Shown here in pieces: positions 1 through 6,091 of a stretch of 9,870 bases of DNA. Both the position numbers and the translations under genes were made by a program. The notes beneath the pieces are model-generated. The model did no database searches and was not told the DNA's origin. It saw only the letters and a list, made by a program, of their open reading frames with translations. This stretch comes from an uncultured Candidatus Melainabacteria bacterium. GTDB lineage: Bacteria > Cyanobacteriota > Vampirovibrionia > Gastranaerophilales > Gastranaerophilaceae. Location: positions 1 to 9,870 of the forward strand of contig CAKUZO010000066.1 of the NCBI GenBank assembly GCA_934717895.1, read 5' to 3'. Every line of letters starts with the position of its first letter. Positions within the stretch are counted from its first letter, which is position 1.

Positions 1-2
1 AC

Positions 3-329
3 TATGAACAAGATTATTGGGCAGGAGCCGTAAAACAATGTGGTGGAGTATCTAAAATGCCAACAATGGCAGACTTAGGTAAACTAGCAACAGATCTCTA
101 CAAAGGCAACCCATCAGTTGGAGCTACGCAAGCTATATACGGTGGTCTAACCTTAGACACCTCAAAAGCATCATCTCTGGGTTTTGGTAATTCTGAGTTC
201 TACGTTTGGTCGGGAGAGGAGTACGATAGATACTACGCGTCCTACCGCGTCTTCTACCAGTCGCGCACGGATTGGAACAGCACCTACCGCCACCACAGCA
301 ACTATCAGGCGGTGTGCTCAGGTGATTGA
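3..329 (+). CDS. C-terminal part of a pilin-like protein with a DGR-type variable tail (5' truncated)
   Basis: The frame is open to the left edge, so the ATG at 57 is probably internal and the true start lies outside the window; 108 codons are visible before TGA at 327-329. The visible protein has a CGGVSKMPTMADLGKLA segment, then a Gly/Ser/Thr-rich stretch, then FYVWSGEEY and an aromatic/Arg/Asn/Ser-rich tail ending YQAVCSGD. I associate this layout with secreted or pilin-like proteins of Gastranaerophilales; the WSxEE...W...QAVC pattern suggests a C-type-lectin/FGE-like fold as used by DGR target proteins. That fold is inferred. Codons 222-317 end in G or C in 28 of 32 cases, against 20 of 55 in 57-221, so the tail has a different compositional history. 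The N-terminal prepilin or signal region cannot be seen. A formylglycine-generating-enzyme-like or adhesin domain without DGR involvement is the main alternative. Confidence 0.7.
   Translation, partial: YEQDYWAGAVKQCGGVSKMPTMADLGKLATDLYKGNPSVGATQAIYGGLTLDTSKASSLGFGNSEFYVWSGEEYDRYYASYRVFYQSRTDWNSTYRHHSNYQAVCSGD
195..320 (+). other. Putative DGR variable region (VR) at the 3' end of the pilin-like gene
   Basis: Between 222 and 317, 20 of 32 codons are NNC (TAC, CAC, AGC, CGC, ACC, TCC, TTC, GTC, AAC, TGC). Most can be derived from AAC by changes at the first two positions. This is the footprint expected when a DGR reverse transcriptase misreads template adenines in AAC codons. The position at the extreme 3' end of the gene, the higher GC than the host gene and the conserved framing residues (WSGEE before, W at 273, QAVC at 306-317) also fit. 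The left boundary is uncertain. No template repeat or reverse transcriptase is in the window, so a remote cassette would have to supply them. Confidence 0.55.
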
Positions 330-386
330 TTCAATCATTTCATAATTTAATCATTTAGCGTATGCGTAATTTGATAATACAAGCAG

Positions 387-414
387 GTAGGGCGGGATAG
401 ATATCCCGCCCTAC
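387..414 (+). terminator. Perfect GC-rich hairpin, likely intrinsic terminator (or DGR-type cruciform)
   Basis: The left arm 387-399 (GTAGGGCGGGATA) is the exact reverse complement of 402-414, with GA between, giving at least 11 bp of stem once a loop is allowed. It is followed by TTTT at 415-418, 57 nt after the stop of the upstream gene. The short T-tract makes it a reasonable intrinsic terminator. DGR variable regions are often followed by a stem-loop/cruciform, so a second role is possible, although it is further from the VR than usual. Confidence 0.65.
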
Positions 415-419
415 TTTTG

Positions 420-521
420 CTTATCGCCTTTACGTCTTATCGTCTTAACGACTTTTATTTCCGATACGGACTTATCGTCTTATCGACCTATCGACCTATC
501 GTCTTTTATTTCTGATACGAC
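420..521 (+). repeat. Two 51-nt tandem units built of 8-nt-phased degenerate repeats
   Basis: Copy 1 is 420-470 and copy 2 is 471-521; they match at 39 of 51 positions. Each consists of four octamers in strict register (consensus CYTATCGW) followed by a 19-nt spacer beginning CTTTTATTTC and containing GATACG. A further CTTAGCAG continues the register at 522. No ORF covers it. The function is unknown; the same octamer rhythm returns in the rpsM-rpsK spacer. Confidence 0.8.
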
Positions 522-570
522 CTTAGCAGGTTGGTCGGGGTGCCCACCACGTCATCATTAATTAAATAGC

Positions 571-600
571 AAAAAAAAGGTGAAAGCTTTTGCAATCACC
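571..600 (-). terminator. Intrinsic terminator of the pilT operon
   Basis: Read on the minus strand, the hairpin at 600-579 has arms GGTGA/TCACC, plus an inner GC pair after two T-T mismatches and an AAAA loop. It is followed at once by eight Ts (578-571). It begins 27 nt past the pilT stop codon. Confidence 0.8.
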
Positions 601-626
601 TGATTTATAGCAAATGAAAGGAGCTG

Positions 627-1703
627 CTATAAAGATCTTGTATTCATTAATCTTTTCAATTCGTCAGGTCTTGATGATTTGGATAAAGCATCTTCCATTG
701 TAACAAGCCTTTGGTTATAAAGGTTTGCAAGAGCCATTTCAAGTGTTTGCATTCCCAAACCTTGGTTCATTTGAATTGTTGAGTAAATTTGTGCTGCTTT
801 GGCTTCTCGAATAAGGTTTGCAATGGCTGGTGTTACAAGCATTATTTCCTGAGCCATTACACGACCTTTTTTAGTGCCGTCCGGTTGAACTTTTTGCAAC
901 AATGTTTGGGCAAATACTGCAACAAGTGAGTTTGCAAGCTGTACACGGATTTGTTGTTGTTGCCCTTCCGGAAATACGTCGATAATACGGTCAATTGTTT
1001 GTGCAGCAGAAGATGTGTGCAATGTTCCGAATACCAAGTGCCCTGTTTCGGCTGCTGTCAAAGCCAACGCAATTGTTTCGTGGTCACGCATCTCACCTAC
1101 AAGTATGATATCAGGGTCTTCACGAAGAGCTGATTTCAATGCGTTTGCAAATGATCTTGTATCCATTCCGAGTTCACGTTGGTGAACTATACTTTGTTTT
1201 GAGGTGTGAACAAATTCTATCGGGTCCTCAATTGTCAAAATGTGCTCAGCTCTGTTTGTGTTAATATAGTCAATCATTGCCGCAAGAGTTGTAGATTTAC
1301 CTGAACCAGTCGGACCTGTTACAAGAATAAGTCCTCTTGGTTTGTCAGCTGTCTTTCGGACAATTTCAGGAAGCCCAAGTTTATCGAACGATGGAACAAT
1401 AGATGTAATTGTTCTGAATGCGGCAGCGTAATTCCCTTTGTCTTTGTAGAAGTTAACCCTGAAACGGCTTAGACCTTCAATACCGTAAGAAAAGTCAAGT
1501 TCCCAATTTTGTTCCAAAGTACGTCTTTGTTCATTTGACAACATTGGAAAAAGCAATGTCTCTACGTCATCTGGGCTAAGAGGTGGCATATCATATCTTT
1601 TTAGTGTTCCGTCAATACGTGCCGCAGGAGGTAGGTTCGCCGAAATGTGTAGGTCAGAGCCTCCGTCTGCAACAAGTTTTTCTAATAATTCTTCTATAAG
1701 CAT
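627..1703 (-). CDS. pilT: Type IV pilus retraction ATPase PilT
   Basis: A hexameric cytoplasmic ATPase that disassembles type IV pilus fibres at the inner membrane and so drives twitching, retraction and DNA uptake. At 358 aa it has the usual PilT length. Visible in order: an N-terminal PAS-like region with SDLHI (16-20); Walker A GPTGSGKS (130-137); Asp box TIEDPIEF (157-164); Walker B DIILVGEMRD (198-207); His box GHLVFGTLHT (221-230); and a C-terminal AIANLIRE (293-300) matching the PilT hallmark AIRNLIRE except for Arg to Ala. That motif and the short N-terminus separate it from the extension ATPase PilB. The start is supported by an AGGAAGGAT ribosome-binding site at about 1713-1721, inside the 3' end of the upstream 84-aa gene, 7 nt away. 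No pilB or pilC lies nearby. A PilT paralogue such as PilU is possible but less likely. Confidence 0.93.
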   Translation of the reverse strand: MLIEELLEKLVADGGSDLHISANLPPAARIDGTLKRYDMPPLSPDDVETLLFPMLSNEQRRTLEQNWELDFSYGIEGLSRFRVNFYKDKGNYAAAFRTITSIVPSFDKLGLPEIVRKTADKPRGLILVTGPTGSGKSTTLAAMIDYINTNRAEHILTIEDPIEFVHTSKQSIVHQRELGMDTRSFANALKSALREDPDIILVGEMRDHETIALALTAAETGHLVFGTLHTSSAAQTIDRIIDVFPEGQQQQIRVQLANSLVAVFAQTLLQKVQPDGTKKGRVMAQEIMLVTPAIANLIREAKAAQIYSTIQMNQGLGMQTLEMALANLYNQRLVTMEDALSKSSRPDELKRLMNTRSL

Positions 1704-1710
1704 TCTCTAA

Positions 1711-1965
1711 TTATCCTTCCTGAAAATTTGTAAAAGCATCTTCTTCTTTGGCTGCAATTTCTATCAGTGCATAAGTCATATATGCTCCAAGAGCAACTGC
1801 TTTGGGATCAAGATTTGTTTTTGTAGCTGCTTCAATTATGGCAGAATTGATTTCCGGATTTTCGTCCTTTATGTAGTGAATCATTTTTTTTCGCCACGAT
1901 GGCATGTCTTTGAATATTTCGCTGAATGCTTCAGCTGCATTTTCTTCCGATACTATTGGTAACAT
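1711..1965 (-). CDS. Conserved-looking 84-aa protein of unknown function, co-transcribed with pilT
   Basis: I do not recognise this family. The product is small and soluble-looking, mostly helical by composition, with acidic N- and C-termini, a basic patch WRKKMIHYIK near residues 24-33 and a hydrophobic, alanine-rich segment (AVALGAYMTYALIEIAA, 56-72) that could be a buried helix or helical hairpin. It has no cysteines and no signal peptide. Its start is preceded by AAGGA about 7 nt upstream, and it has a good promoter at 1990-2018. It ends only 7 nt before pilT, and the pilT ribosome-binding site lies inside its last codons, so the two are transcribed together and probably coupled in translation. 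A role linked to PilT or pilus control is a guess from position only. Confidence 0.75.
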   Translation of the reverse strand: MLPIVSEENAAEAFSEIFKDMPSWRKKMIHYIKDENPEINSAIIEAATKTNLDPKAVALGAYMTYALIEIAAKEEDAFTNFQEG

Positions 1966-1989
1966 GATAGTCCTTACAATTTTTTTTAT

Positions 1990-2018
1990 ATTATATAAGA
2001 AAATTTAAGATTAGTCTA
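1990..2018 (-). promoter_or_regulatory. Promoter of the 84-aa gene-pilT operon
   Basis: On the minus strand, TAGACT (2018-2013; 4 of 6 matches to TTGACA) and a perfect TATAAT (1995-1990) are separated by 17 nt. Transcription would begin near 1983, leaving a leader of about 17 nt with an AAGGA site. Confidence 0.6.
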
Positions 2019-2027
2019 CAAAAAAAA

Positions 2028-2060
2028 TTTAAATTCGTATATTTGGGGTATAATTTCTTT
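2028..2060 (+). promoter_or_regulatory. recF promoter, predicted to give a leaderless mRNA
   Basis: A perfect TATAAT lies at 2049-2054, so the expected start of transcription (7 nt past its last base) is 2061, exactly the A of the recF ATG. The -35 is weak (TTTAAA at 2028-2033, 15-nt spacing). No Shine-Dalgarno fits: GGGG at 2045-2048 is upstream of the -10 and would not be transcribed. Confidence 0.55.
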
Positions 2061-3167
2061 ATGAGATTAAGGGATTTAAAGTTGATAAATTATAGGAATT
2101 GCAAGGAGTTGGAACTCAATTTAGAGTCTGAAAAAATTCTTATAATTGGAAAAAATGCACAAGGGAAAACAAATATTCTCGAAAGCATCTATTTTTTGTC
2201 AACTTTGAAAACTCCAAGAACCTCTAATAATATTGAATTAATTAATTTTGATGCTGAAAAAGCAGAAATTAATTGCAATATGTTGAAGGCTGAAACTGAT
2301 GTGGAGTTGGATTATACCTATTCTCGTGAAAAAAAACGTGAACTTGCAATAAATAAGGTTAAGACGACTCCAAAAAATTTTAAGTCGGTCTTGAAGACGG
2401 TTTTATTTTCGACGGCAGATTTGCTTTTGTTGCGAGGAAATCCTTCTGACAGAAGAGATTGGTTAGACAGAGCTATTGCTCAAATTTATCCGGCCTATGA
2501 TGATAGACTTTCGAAATATGATAAAATTCGAATTCAAAAAAATAATCTTTTGAAGGATTATTTAAAGACAGGAAATCTCAATGAAACTTTGCTTGATGTT
2601 TATAATGAACAGCTTGTTATTGCCGGAAGTAATATAATTTATCTGAGGATAAAGTTTTTGAAAGAAATTGAACGTATCGCTTCTGAAAAACATCATATTA
2701 TAAGCGAAACGGAAGAATTGAAAATTAATTATGACTGTTCGTTTTTGAATGGTGAAACAGAATTAGAGGCGATTGCAAGTGCTTTTCACAAGTCCTTAGA
2801 GGAGCGAAAAATCGAAGAAACTCGCCGAGGACAAGCCTGTGTCGGGCCGCACCGTGATGATATTATTTTTTATATAAATGGCAATGAGGCGACGAAATTT
2901 GCATCACAAGGGCAGCAGAGAACAGTTGTTTTGGCGTTAAAACTTTCCGAACTTGATATTATTACTGCAAAAACAGGTGATGAGCCGATTTTACTTTTGG
3001 ACGATGTTTTGGCAGAATTAGATGACTTGCGCCAGAATTATTTGTTGAAATCGATTTCTGAAAATACTCAAACTATAATAACTTCCGTTGATACTGTGCT
3101 TTTTGAAGATGCGTTTTTGAAAGATGTGAAGATTTATAAAATTGAAAATGGCGAAATTGTAAGATAA
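2061..3167 (+). CDS. recF: DNA replication/repair protein RecF
   Basis: An SMC/ABC-type ATPase that binds gapped DNA with RecO and RecR and helps load RecA for recombinational repair; cytoplasmic. From the ATG at 2061 it is 368 aa, the normal family length. It starts MRLRDLKLINYRNCKELEL, the typical RecF opening. Motifs: Walker A GKNAQGKT (30-37); GNPSDRRDWLDRAI (126-139), a RecF-conserved stretch; VGPHRDD (261-267); ABC signature ASQGQQRT (281-288); Walker B ILLLDDVLAELD (310-321). The upstream in-frame TTG at 2043 is rejected because it would put the -10 box TATAAT inside the coding sequence. The gene stands alone, divergent from the pilT operon and convergent with gcvPA, not next to dnaA/dnaN as in many bacteria. 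Its third positions are AT-rich like its neighbours. Confidence 0.95.
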   Translation: MRLRDLKLINYRNCKELELNLESEKILIIGKNAQGKTNILESIYFLSTLKTPRTSNNIELINFDAEKAEINCNMLKAETDVELDYTYSREKKRELAINKVKTTPKNFKSVLKTVLFSTADLLLLRGNPSDRRDWLDRAIAQIYPAYDDRLSKYDKIRIQKNNLLKDYLKTGNLNETLLDVYNEQLVIAGSNIIYLRIKFLKEIERIASEKHHIISETEELKINYDCSFLNGETELEAIASAFHKSLEERKIEETRRGQACVGPHRDDIIFYINGNEATKFASQGQQRTVVLALKLSELDIITAKTGDEPILLLDDVLAELDDLRQNYLLKSISENTQTIITSVDTVLFEDAFLKDVKIYKIENGEIVR

Positions 3168-3169
3168 AA

Positions 3170-3210
3170 AATAAGACGGGATATTTGTCCCGTCATTATT
3201 TTTATTTTTT
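3170..3210. terminator. Bidirectional intrinsic terminator between recF and gcvPA
   Basis: The stem GACGGG (3175-3180) pairs with CCCGTC (3189-3194) and is extended by AATAA/TTATT with one bulged A. On the plus strand it is followed by a T-rich run (3198-3210, TTTTATTTTTTT-like). On the minus strand it is followed by TTATTTTTTATC. It can therefore end transcripts of recF and of the convergent gcv operon. Confidence 0.85.
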
Positions 3211-3254
3211 TATGATTGTTTCAGTAGTTAAGATAAAAACAATTATATTCTTAT

Positions 3255-4493
3255 CTAAATGCTTGCTATATATAGTTCTAAATCGTTTTCGGAGGTTAAT
3301 TCCGTCGTTGCAACAAGTACTTTGTTTTCATCTAATTTTAAACCACCCAAAATCCCGTTTGCCTTTAATTTTTCAAGGAATTTGTCGGAATTTGAAACTT
3401 CAATAACAAATTCGTTATAGAAATTTTTGTTAAGTGTTTTAATTCCCTTTTCGGCAAGCTTTTCTGACAGCTTATGAGCCATTTTAGTTGACAAATAGCT
3501 TGCTTGACGGAAACCTTTTTCACCCATAACAGTCAAATACAAAGTTGCACAAAGTCCGACAAGAGCCTGATTTGAACAAATATTACTTGTTGCTTTTTCT
3601 CGTTTAATATGTTGTTCACGAGTTTGAATTGTCAAGCAGTAAGCAGGGTTGCCATCTGCATCAACTGTTCTGCCGGCAAGACGTCCGGGAATTTGTCGCA
3701 TAAATTTTTCACGACAAGCAATAAATCCGGCATGTGGCCCGCCAAACTCCATCGGAATTCCAAGGGTTTGAATATCTCCGACAACAATATCGGCACATTC
3801 AGGCGGATTTAAAATTCCAAGAGATGAAATATCTACACAAACTACCAACAAACATTCCGGTTTTTGAATTTCAGAAATTTCGCCGTAAAAATCAGGATTT
3901 TGAACTAAAACGCAAGCATAATCCGCAGTATTTTCAGGCATTTTTCCAAAAAATTCAAGCTCAATTTCGTTAGCCCAGCAATATGTTTTAATTACATCAA
4001 TATACTCCGGATTTAGTTTTTCAGATACAAGAACTTTATTTTTCTTAGAGATTCTAACTGCCATCAATAGACTTTCTGCACAAGCTGTTGCGGCATCATA
4101 CATTGTTGCGTTAGAAATATCCATGCTTGTAATTCTGCAAATCATTGTTTGGAATTCGTACATAACTTGAAGTGTACCTTGCGAAATTTCAGGCTGATAT
4201 GGCGTATAAGCTGTCAAAAACTCAAAGCGGTTCGCTACTTGCGAAATGCAAGCCGGCACAAACTTATTGTAAGTTCCTGCTCCCAAAAACGAAATGTAAT
4301 CAGTGTTATTCTTTTTGGCAAGCGATTTTACGGAGCGCTGAGTTTCTGCTTCACTCAAAGCTTTGTCCAAATCTAACTCACTCATTCTGGCTTTTTCAGG
4401 AATTTGTTTAAACAAGTCCTCAATACTTGCTACACCAATGCTTTTCAACATTTCTTGTTTTACTTCGTCGTTATGTACTAAAAAATTTTTCAT
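3255..4493 (-). CDS. gcvPA: Glycine dehydrogenase (decarboxylating) subunit 1, GcvPA
   Basis: The N-terminal half of the split P-protein. With GcvPB it decarboxylates glycine using pyridoxal phosphate and passes aminomethyl to lipoyl-GcvH. Recognisable stretches: FLGAGTY (69-75), TAYTPYQPEISQGTLQ (94-109), NATMYDAATACAE (128-140), EFGGPHAGF (249-257) and REQHIKREKATSNIC (292-306). The PLP-lysine belongs to the PB subunit and is not expected here. The protein is 412 aa, a little shorter than the ~440-450 aa usual for the family, but both ends look natural, so I read it as complete with trimmed loops. It starts 6 nt after gcvH with only a weak ribosome-binding site, suggesting translational coupling. 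It is the last gene of the operon: the shared terminator follows and no gcvPB is present. Confidence 0.93.
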   Translation of the reverse strand: MKNFLVHNDEVKQEMLKSIGVASIEDLFKQIPEKARMSELDLDKALSEAETQRSVKSLAKKNNTDYISFLGAGTYNKFVPACISQVANRFEFLTAYTPYQPEISQGTLQVMYEFQTMICRITSMDISNATMYDAATACAESLLMAVRISKKNKVLVSEKLNPEYIDVIKTYCWANEIELEFFGKMPENTADYACVLVQNPDFYGEISEIQKPECLLVVCVDISSLGILNPPECADIVVGDIQTLGIPMEFGGPHAGFIACREKFMRQIPGRLAGRTVDADGNPAYCLTIQTREQHIKREKATSNICSNQALVGLCATLYLTVMGEKGFRQASYLSTKMAHKLSEKLAEKGIKTLNKNFYNEFVIEVSNSDKFLEKLKANGILGGLKLDENKVLVATTELTSENDLELYIASI

Positions 4494-4499
4494 GTTTTA

Positions 4500-4886
4500 T
4501 TATTCCAATTCTTCTTTGTAATCTTCGTATTCCAAAAGGTCTTTTGTTTCTGCTGTAACATCACCGGTCGCTTCTACTTTAACCAACCAACCTTTTTCAT
4601 AGCTGTCTTCATTCAAAATTTCAGGGGAATCAACAGCTTCTTCATTGATTGCTAGAATTTTTCCGCTAATCGGCATATAGATTTCTGATGCAGCTTTAAC
4701 GGATTCGATTGTCGCAAAAGTTTCGCCTTTTTTAAATTCAGCATCAACTTCCGGCAATTCAAGAAAAACGATATCTCCCAACTGTTCAACCGCATAATCA
4801 GTCAAACCGATAGTGAAAGTGTTATCTCCATTATCCAACAAGAATTCGTGAGATTTTGAACATAGAATTTTTTCTGTAATACTCAT
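4500..4886 (-). CDS. gcvH: Glycine cleavage system H protein (lipoyl carrier)
   Basis: A small lipoylated protein that shuttles the aminomethyl group from GcvPA/PB to GcvT and is reoxidised by dihydrolipoyl dehydrogenase. At 128 aa it has the standard length. The lipoyl-accepting lysine is K64 in ETFATIESVKAASEIY; FTIGLTDYAVEQLGDIVFLELPE (from about residue 24) and MPISGKILAINE are the conserved surrounding strands. A strong AAAGGAG site lies 7 nt before the ATG. It sits between gcvT (25 nt upstream) and gcvPA (6 nt downstream), transcribed from the gcvT promoter. Confidence 0.96.
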   Translation of the reverse strand: MSITEKILCSKSHEFLLDNGDNTFTIGLTDYAVEQLGDIVFLELPEVDAEFKKGETFATIESVKAASEIYMPISGKILAINEEAVDSPEILNEDSYEKGWLVKVEATGDVTAETKDLLEYEDYKEELE

Positions 4887-4911
4887 TAATTTCTCCTTTA
4901 AATTTTATATA

Positions 4912-6015
4912 TTATAATTTTATCTTATTTCTTTTTGAAACAAAAGGTCTTTTTACAACTTCTGCATCGTGTAATTTTTCTCTTATCATAACCTGAACAG
5001 TGCTACCTGTGCAAATATCTTTATCATTTTTTACATAAGCAAGTGCAATATTTGCTCCAAGCATTGGCGAAGGAGCTCCACTTGTAATAACTCCAACCTT
5101 TTCGCCATCTTTATAAACTTCATATTCGTGTCTTGCGATAGATTTGTCAAGCATTTTTAAGCCGACAAGTTTCTTTTCCACCCCGTTTTTAATTTGGTTC
5201 ATTATAACTTCTTTCCCGTTATAATCAGCTTCTTTGTCTTTTGGAACAGACCAGCTTAAACCTGCTTCAATTGGAGTAGTGTTTTCGTCTAAATCGTTGC
5301 CATACAAATGAAGTGCAGCTTCCAATCTCAAAGTGTCACGAGCCCCTAAACCGATTGGTTTTATACCGAATTCTGCACCTTCTTCCAAAATTTTATCCCA
5401 CAAAAATTCTGAATATTTGTTTTCAACAAGAATTTCATAACCGTCCTCGCCCGTATAACCTGTACGAGAAGCTAAAACCTTTATGCCTGCAATCTTTGCG
5501 GGCTTTATAGTGAAAGATTCTTGTTGAGTATTAAGTCCCATTTTACGTAATAATTTATCCGCCAAAGGCCCTTGAACAGCCAATAAAGAATAATTATGAG
5601 ATTGGTTATCGATTTTTACATCAAAATCTTTGCTGTTACGAACAAGCCAGTTCAAATCTTCGTCAATCCTTGATGCGTTACAAATTACAAGATATTCAAG
5701 AATGCCAAGTTTATAAATAATTAAATCGTCAATCAGACCGCCGTTTTTATTTGGTAATTGGCAATAGACAGCTTTTTCATAGGCAAGTTTAGAGATATCT
5801 TGCGGAACAACTGAATTCAAAAATTCCATTGCATCTTTTCCGGACACAAAAACTTCTCCCATGTGCGAAACGTCAAAAAGTCCGGCTTTTTCTCTAACAG
5901 TTTTGTGCTCTTCAATGATTGAGGAATATTGCACAGGCATACTCCACCCTGCAAAATCCACCATTTTCGCTCCGAGCTGAACGTGTTTGTCGTGTAAAAA
6001 AGTTTGTTTAGTCAT
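4912..6015 (-). CDS. gcvT: Aminomethyltransferase (glycine cleavage T protein)
   Basis: Transfers the methylene group from aminomethyl-lipoyl-GcvH to tetrahydrofolate, releasing ammonia. I choose the ATG at 6015 (367 aa) over an in-frame ATG at 6036, because AAGGGGG lies at the right distance before 6015, the family begins at this point (TFLHDKHVQLGAKMVDFAGW), and the upstream ATG lies almost at the predicted start of transcription. Conserved stretches: FDVSHMGEV (47-55), GLIDDLII (93-100, carrying the folate-side catalytic aspartate), RTGYTGEDGYE (184-194), GARDTLRLEAALHLYGNDLD (224-243). It is the first gene of gcvT-gcvH-gcvPA and lies downstream of the pilin-like gene on the same strand with its own promoter. 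Confidence 0.95.
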   Translation of the reverse strand: MTKQTFLHDKHVQLGAKMVDFAGWSMPVQYSSIIEEHKTVREKAGLFDVSHMGEVFVSGKDAMEFLNSVVPQDISKLAYEKAVYCQLPNKNGGLIDDLIIYKLGILEYLVICNASRIDEDLNWLVRNSKDFDVKIDNQSHNYSLLAVQGPLADKLLRKMGLNTQQESFTIKPAKIAGIKVLASRTGYTGEDGYEILVENKYSEFLWDKILEEGAEFGIKPIGLGARDTLRLEAALHLYGNDLDENTTPIEAGLSWSVPKDKEADYNGKEVIMNQIKNGVEKKLVGLKMLDKSIARHEYEVYKDGEKVGVITSGAPSPMLGANIALAYVKNDKDICTGSTVQVMIREKLHDAEVVKRPFVSKRNKIKL

Positions 6016-6039
6016 CAAAATATCCCCCTTCTGCATTCT

Positions 6040-6068
6040 ATTGTCTACATAAAGAGGGATATTGTCAA
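6040..6068 (-). promoter_or_regulatory. Promoter of the gcvT-gcvH-gcvPA operon
   Basis: On the minus strand a perfect TTGACA (6068-6063) is followed after 17 nt by GACAAT (6045-6040; 4 of 6 matches to TATAAT). Transcription would start near 6033, leaving only about 18 nt before the gcvT ATG. There is no room for a glycine riboswitch in this leader. Confidence 0.65.
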
Positions 6069-6091
6069 TGATTTATTGAGATTTATAACTT

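Larger units (their letters stand above)
330..570. other. Gene-free gap between the pilin-like gene and pilT
   Basis: No credible coding sequence lies here. It holds a small dyad around the stop codon (GATTGATTCAATC, 324-336), the perfect hairpin at 387-414, the octamer array at 420-521 and a GC-rich patch at 526-552 containing GGTCGGGGTGCCCACC. These are set in an otherwise AT-rich sequence, giving a patchwork look typical of accumulated intergenic repeats. The pilT terminator closes it on the right. Confidence 0.7.

Noticed and set aside
420..525. CRISPR array
   Set aside because: Units are 8 nt (or 51 nt in two degenerate copies), with no conserved repeat of 23-40 nt separated by unique spacers and no cas genes.
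330..626. DGR template repeat next to the variable region
   Set aside because: No segment here resembles 195-320; the stretch consists of hairpins and octamer repeats.
2043..2060. Upstream TTG start for recF (six extra codons)
   Set aside because: It overlaps the consensus -10 box and has no ribosome-binding site; RecF proteins begin at the ATG at 2061.
3255..4493. Truncation or frameshift of gcvPA because it is shorter than usual
   Set aside because: N-terminal, central and C-terminal conserved stretches are all in one frame and the end aligns with the normal family terminus.
6016..6036. Upstream ATG for gcvT (seven extra codons)
   Set aside because: The strong AAGGGGG site and family alignment support 6015; the upstream ATG lies almost at the predicted transcript start.
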